This document shows, in pieces, positions 5,174 to 7,916 of a stretch of 7,916 nucleotides of DNA (the stretch's first letter is position 1; the number at the start of each line of letters is the position of its first letter). Position numbers and translations under genes: made by a program. This stretch comes from Pseudomonadota bacterium (GTDB taxonomy: Bacteria; Myxococcota_A; Polyangia; Haliangiales; Haliangiaceae): the NCBI GenBank assembly GCA_023430775.1, contig JAEYYY010000465.1, positions 1 through 7,916 on the forward strand, in the 5' to 3' direction. The notes under the pieces are model-generated. The model ran no database searches. It had not been told where the DNA came from and saw only the letters and a list, made by a program, of their open reading frames with translations.

Positions 5174-6336
5174 AGATCCTCGCGAGCATCGCCGTGATCG
5201 CGGCTCTCGCCGGGTGTGACAACACGCCGTCGAAGCTCGAGGGCAAGGCCACGGCTGGCAAGGCCGCCGGCGCCGAAGGTGGTGGTGGTACGAAGGTCAG
5301 CGAGTTGCTCGCGATCGCGAAGCGGCTCGACGAGCGGCTCGCGAAGTTCGAGGAGATGCACAAGCCGAGCGGCACCGGCTCGGAGCTCGAGCGGCTGCAC
5401 CGCATCGAGGTCGGGCTGGCGCGCCGCGAGGAGGCGCTCGGCTTCCTCGAGATGGCGTACGCGCAGCAGAAGGCGCAACAGGAAGCCAAGGAAGCGAACG
5501 AGATGGATCCGGACGGCGTGTTCGCCGTCGACATCTCGAAGGCGCTCGCGGCAGGTCAGGTCGAAGGTCCCAGCTCGGCGCTCGTGACGATCGTCGAGGC
5601 CTGGGACTTTGCTTGACCACACTGCCAGAGGGTCAGTTCGACCCGCACGGAACTGGTGAAGGAGTACAACGGCAAGGTTCGTGTCGTGTACATGAACATG
5701 GTCGTGCACCCGGATACGGTGCAGCTCGCGCACCAGTACAGCTGCGCGGCGGCGAAGCAGAAGAAGTTCCTCGAGTACAAGCACGCGTTCTGGGAGAAGG
5801 GGTTCGGCCCGTACGCGGCCTCGGGCGGTAGAGATCGCGCGGCGCTCGGCGAGGACAACATCCTCAAGCTCGCGGGCGAGATCGGGCTCGACGCCAACAG
5901 GCTCAAGGCCGATGCGACCAGCGCCGCGTGCAAGCAGCGCGTCGACGAGGACATGGCGGAGCTCCGCAAGTTCCGCGTCAACGGCACGCCGGCGTTCTTC
6001 ATCAACGGCAAGCACATCGGCGGCGGCATCCCGAAGCCGGCGTTCAAGCAGATCATCGATCAGAAGCTCGCGATCGCCGAGGCCTCGAAGGTGCCGGGCA
6101 GCGAGTACTACGCGAAAGAGATCATGGGCAAAGGCCTGACGCAGTTCCGCAGCAAGCGGGACGCTGCCAAGGCTGCACCGCCACCGGCACCGACGGGTCC
6201 CGCCGAACAAGACCCGGGTGCTGGATCCGCCGCGAAGCCGGCCGGCGCGGGATCCGCGGCGAAGCCGGCGGCTGGATCAGCGGCGAAGCCGGCGGCGCCT
6301 GGCCAAGCAGGCAGTGGTTCGGCAGCGAAGCCGTAA
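5170..6336 (+). CDS. DsbA-like thioredoxin-fold selenolipoprotein, copy B-Sec (in-frame TGA at 5614-5616 read as selenocysteine), with Ala/Lys/Pro tail
   Basis: Read through the TGA this gives 388 residues. The start overlaps the previous stop (ATGA, 5170-5173), with a GAAG-type ribosome binding site in the end of copy A-Sec. The lipobox is LAGC (Cys16) and a Gly/Ala/Lys linker follows. Residues about 43-110 are a coiled-coil-like stalk of the B type (RLDERLAKFEEMH). The thioredoxin domain has strand VTIVEAWDFA, Sec149-Pro-His-Cys152, Cys192, Cys254 and a cis-Pro loop with Pro274. Unlike the other copies it carries a 55-residue C-terminal extension rich in Pro and Ala with four GSAAKP units. 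The frame is unbroken on both sides of the TGA, which aligns with the first active-site Cys of the Cys copies. It is likely translated with copy A-Sec as one operon, and the two may form mixed oligomers through their stalks (inference). Confidence 0.9.
5614..5659 (+). promoter_or_regulatory. Candidate bacterial SECIS element of copy B-Sec
   Basis: After the TGA at 5614-5616, GGGTC (5630-5634) pairs with GACCC (5640-5644) around the loop AGTTC (5635-5639). One further G-C pair (5628/5646) can form beyond an A-G mismatch. The loop starts 18 bases after the TGA and has G in its second place, identical to the element in copy A-Sec. The lower stem, TGACC (5614-5618) with GGTGA (5655-5659), keeps four of five pairs. 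The apical part is conserved, while the 3' bases differ between the copies. Confidence 0.8.
6223..6333 (+). repeat. Four GSAAKP-coding repeats at the 3' end of copy B-Sec
   Basis: Near-identical 18-base units (GGATCCGCCGCGAAGCCG type) lie at 6223-6240, 6250-6267, 6274-6291 and 6316-6333, separated by Ala/Gly/Pro codons. The last unit abuts the TAA stop. Each unit encodes Gly-Ser-Ala-Ala-Lys-Pro. This is a flexible, positively charged tail absent from copies A-Sec and A-Cys, likely created by slippage or unequal exchange. Confidence 0.85.
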
Positions 6337-6371
6337 CACGAAGCGCTCGCCACGGGGTGAAGACAGAATCG

Positions 6372-6412
6372 GCGCGGGATAACCGATCTCGCGCTCGCGA
6401 TCTTCCCCGCGC
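6372..6412 (+). other. Long interrupted hairpin between the Sec pair and the Cys pair
   Basis: This lies in the 134-base gap (6337-6470) between the two gene pairs. GCGCGGGA (6372-6379) can pair with TCCCCGCGC (6404-6412, one bulged base). Inside it, 6385-6402 can form a second stem with one mismatch and a 4-base loop. No T-run follows, so it is not a classical intrinsic terminator. It could act as a processing or partial-termination structure that sets the ratio of Sec to Cys copies. TTGACC at 6427-6432 resembles a -35 box but has no matching -10. Confidence 0.4.
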
Positions 6413-6470
6413 GCTATCCGCGAGGGTTGACCTTGCGGCACCGCGGATGACTCGGCATGGTCGCGCGACG

Positions 6471-7481
6471 ATGAAGTTGCTGACCAGCGTGCTGCTGATG
6501 TCTTCCCTGCTCGCGTGCGAGAACGCGAATTCGAAGCTCACCGGAACCGCCGCGAATGCCGGCGGTGGCGGTGAGGACTCTGCCGAGATCGAGCTGACCT
6601 TGAAGGCGATCGAGGATCGCGTCACCGCGCTCGAAGCGACGCACGGCAAGGACACGTTCGACGCTCCGAACACCAGCGATGCGGCGATCACGTCGCGACT
6701 CGCGAAGCTCGAGGCGAGCCTGGCGCGGCGCGAGGAGGCACTCGCGTTCCTCGAGATGGCGTACGCGCAGCAGAAGCAGCAACAGGAGGCGCAGGAAGCG
6801 CAGGAGCCGGATCCCAACGCGGTGTTCGCGGTCGACATCTCGGGTCCGGTCAAGGCGGGACAGACCGAAGGCCCGGCCGATGCGACGGTGACGATCATCA
6901 AGGCGTTCGACTTCGCGTGCCCGTACTGCGAGAAGCTCAACGAGCCGCTGCACGAGCTGGTCAAGGAGTACGACGGCAAGGTTCGCGTCGTGTACATGAA
7001 CCTGGTCGTTCACCCCGACACCGCGCAGCTCGCGCACCTCTACAGCTGCGCCGCCGCGAAGCAGGGCAAGTACACGGCGTGGAAGGACGCGTTCTGGGAG
7101 AAGGGCTTCAACGCCTACGCGCGCTCGCGCGACAAGACCGCGATGGGCGAGGACAACATCCTCAAGCTGTCGGCAGACGCCGGGCTCGACGTCCAGAAGC
7201 TCCAGGCCGATGCCAAGAGCAACGAGTGCAAGCAGCGGATCGACGAGGACGGCGAGGAGCTGCGCAAGTTCCGCGTCAACGGCACGCCGGGGTTGTTCAT
7301 CAACGGCAAGTTCATCGGCGGCGCGATCCCGAAGCCGCAGTTCAAGCAGATCATCGACGAGAAGCTCGCGCTCGCGGCGAATGCCGGCGTGTCGGGCGCC
7401 GAGTATTACGAGAAGGAGATCATGGGCAAGGGCGTGCACCAGTTCCGCAGCAAGCGCGACGGCGCGAAGAAGGCGCCATGA
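6471..7481 (+). CDS. DsbA-like thioredoxin-fold lipoprotein, copy A-Cys (CPYC active site)
   Basis: The 336-residue protein starts at 6471, chosen for the signal peptide and lipobox MKLLTSVLLMSSLLAC (Cys16). An ATG at 6447 in the same frame would add eight residues with no benefit, and no strong ribosome binding site precedes either. It has a Gly-rich linker, then an A-type stalk closely matching copy A-Sec (ATHGKDTFDA and RREEALAFLEMAYAQQ). The thioredoxin domain has strand VTIIKAFDFA, Cys150-Pro-Tyr-Cys153, VRVVYMNLVVHPD, Cys193, Cys253 and cis-Pro loop NGTPGLFINGK (Pro273). It lacks the SECIS-like hairpin: the bases after CPYC encode EKLNEPLHELV instead of QRVSSTLDELV. Its helical insert is two residues shorter than in copy A-Sec. 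It is the cysteine counterpart of A-Sec and overlaps the next gene by ATGA. It is likely a periplasm-facing thiol-disulfide oxidoreductase. Confidence 0.92.
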   Translation: MKLLTSVLLMSSLLACENANSKLTGTAANAGGGGEDSAEIELTLKAIEDRVTALEATHGKDTFDAPNTSDAAITSRLAKLEASLARREEALAFLEMAYAQQKQQQEAQEAQEPDPNAVFAVDISGPVKAGQTEGPADATVTIIKAFDFACPYCEKLNEPLHELVKEYDGKVRVVYMNLVVHPDTAQLAHLYSCAAAKQGKYTAWKDAFWEKGFNAYARSRDKTAMGEDNILKLSADAGLDVQKLQADAKSNECKQRIDEDGEELRKFRVNGTPGLFINGKFIGGAIPKPQFKQIIDEKLALAANAGVSGAEYYEKEIMGKGVHQFRSKRDGAKKAP

Positions 7482-7916
7482 AGAGGCTCGCACTCGTCCT
7501 GGTCGCGCTGATCGGCTGCGACTCCACGGCGTCCAAGCTCGACGGCAAGACCGCGGGTGGTGCGGCCGGTGCGGTCGGTGGCAAGACCGGTGATCTGCTC
7601 GCGCGCGTCAAGCGGCTCGACGAGCGGCTCGCGAAGTTCGAAGCCCTGCACGCGCCGAACCCGGGCACCGGCTCGACGCTCGAGCGACTCCATCGCCTCG
7701 AGGTCGGCCTCGGCCGCCGCGAGGAAGCGCTCGGCTTTCTCGAGATGGCGTACGGCCAGCAGAAGGCGCAGCAGGAAGCCAAGGAAGCGAACGAGGCGGA
7801 TCCGGCCGCGGTGTTCGCCGTCGACGTCTCGGGGCCGATCAAGGCTGGTCAGCTCGAGGGACCGGCGAACGCACCGGTGACGATCGTCAAGGCGTTCGAC
7901 TTCGCGTGCCCGTACT
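7478..7916 (+). CDS. DsbA-like thioredoxin-fold lipoprotein, copy B-Cys (partial, runs off the right edge)
   Basis: The first 146 codons are visible. The start overlaps the stop of copy A-Cys (ATGA, 7478-7481), with GAAGAAGG as ribosome binding site. The lipobox is LIGC (Cys14, MKRLALVLVALIGC), followed by a Gly/Ala linker and a B-type stalk nearly the same as in copy B-Sec (RLDERLAKFEALH, then REEALGFLEMAYGQQKAQQE). The start of the thioredoxin domain reads VTIVKAFDFACPY, with the first active-site Cys at residue 144 (codon 7907-7909, TGC). The window ends one base into the codon expected to be the second Cys. The catalytic domain, any C-terminal tail and further copies downstream cannot be judged. 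Confidence 0.9.
   Translation, partial: MKRLALVLVALIGCDSTASKLDGKTAGGAAGAVGGKTGDLLARVKRLDERLAKFEALHAPNPGTGSTLERLHRLEVGLGRREEALGFLEMAYGQQKAQQEAKEANEADPAAVFAVDVSGPIKAGQLEGPANAPVTIVKAFDFACPY

Larger units (their letters stand above)
4157..7916 (+). repeat. Tandem array of four paralogous genes, arranged as a duplicated A-B pair
   Basis: Copies A-Sec (4157-5173), B-Sec (5170-6336), A-Cys (6471-7481) and B-Cys (7478 onward) share one architecture and long stretches of sequence, such as REEALGFLEMAYAQQ, EKEIMGKG and FRSKRD. Stalk type alternates A, B, A, B, and the ATGA overlap is present in both pairs, so the simplest history is duplication of an A-B pair. The active sites are U, U, C, C. The array may extend beyond the right edge. 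Confidence 0.88.

Noticed and set aside
4604..5616. The first two genes of the array as pseudogenes cut by nonsense mutations, or as four separate short genes
   Set aside because: Both TGAs fall on the same catalytic codon, the frame and protein sequence stay intact on both sides, a hairpin of fixed spacing follows, and the cis-Pro motif and ends are fully conserved. Independent decay would not give this.
6427..6455. TTGACC as the -35 of a sigma70 promoter for copy A-Cys
   Set aside because: At a spacing of 17 bases the expected -10 is ACTCGG, which does not resemble a -10 element.
3959..7493. Long minus-strand open frames opposite the thioredoxin genes
   Set aside because: They are Arg/Leu/Val-rich products typical of the reverse strand of GC-rich coding sequence and mirror each other because the plus-strand genes are paralogues.
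1..7916. Selenocysteine tRNA (selC) or selA/selB/selD genes near the selenoproteins
   Set aside because: I looked for them as supporting context but no coding region or tRNA-like fold in the window fits; they must be elsewhere if present.

Overview
The window is GC-rich and densely packed with genes. It looks like a chromosomal piece from a member of the Myxococcota or a related deltaproteobacterial lineage. The grounds are strong G/C third-position bias, many small lipoproteins with Gly/Asp/Ala/Pro-rich linkers after the lipobox, a Pro-rich repeat lipoprotein, a TPR-SUFU protein and serial paralogues. This placement is an inference from style; there is no marker gene here. I see no mobile element, CRISPR array, tRNA or rRNA, and no gene-free stretch longer than about 180 bases.

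Left part (1-1623): the N-terminus of a membrane-anchored protein runs off the left edge on the minus strand. Just upstream of it, probably in the same transcript, lies a zinc-ribbon plus Tudor-like small protein (113-640). Divergent from that is a TPR plus SUFU-domain protein (706-1623).

Middle part (1624-4092, minus strand): a proline-rich repeat lipoprotein (1678-2697) with an intrinsic terminator at its 3' end, and a five-bladed-propeller lipoprotein of the GH43/GH32-like fold (2878-4092).

Right part (4157-7916, plus strand) is the main discovery. It is a tandem array of four paralogous DsbA-like thioredoxin-fold lipoproteins: a lipobox, a charged coiled-coil stalk, then a thioredoxin domain with a cis-Pro GTP motif. 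A naive reading breaks the first two genes at a TGA (4604 and 5614). In both, the frame continues unbroken past that TGA. The TGA sits exactly where the third and fourth copies have the first cysteine of the CPYC active site. In both it is followed by a hairpin with a 5-base loop carrying G at its second position, 18 bases after the TGA. I therefore read both as selenoproteins with a Sec-Pro-His-Cys active site (UPHC), the selenium version of the CPHC motif of classical DsbA, and not as four gene fragments or two pseudogenes.

The array is organised as two pairs, A-Sec/B-Sec and A-Cys/B-Cys. Each pair is joined by an ATGA stop/start overlap, so an ancestral A-B pair appears to have been duplicated. 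The N-terminal stalks follow the A or B lineage, whereas the catalytic domain of A-Sec is closer to B-Sec. This suggests gene conversion between the two Sec copies. The likely role is periplasmic, membrane-tethered thiol-disulfide or selenol-dependent redox chemistry, with cysteine versions encoded next door. No selA, selB, selC or selD is present in the window, so the host's ability to insert selenocysteine has to be checked elsewhere in the genome.
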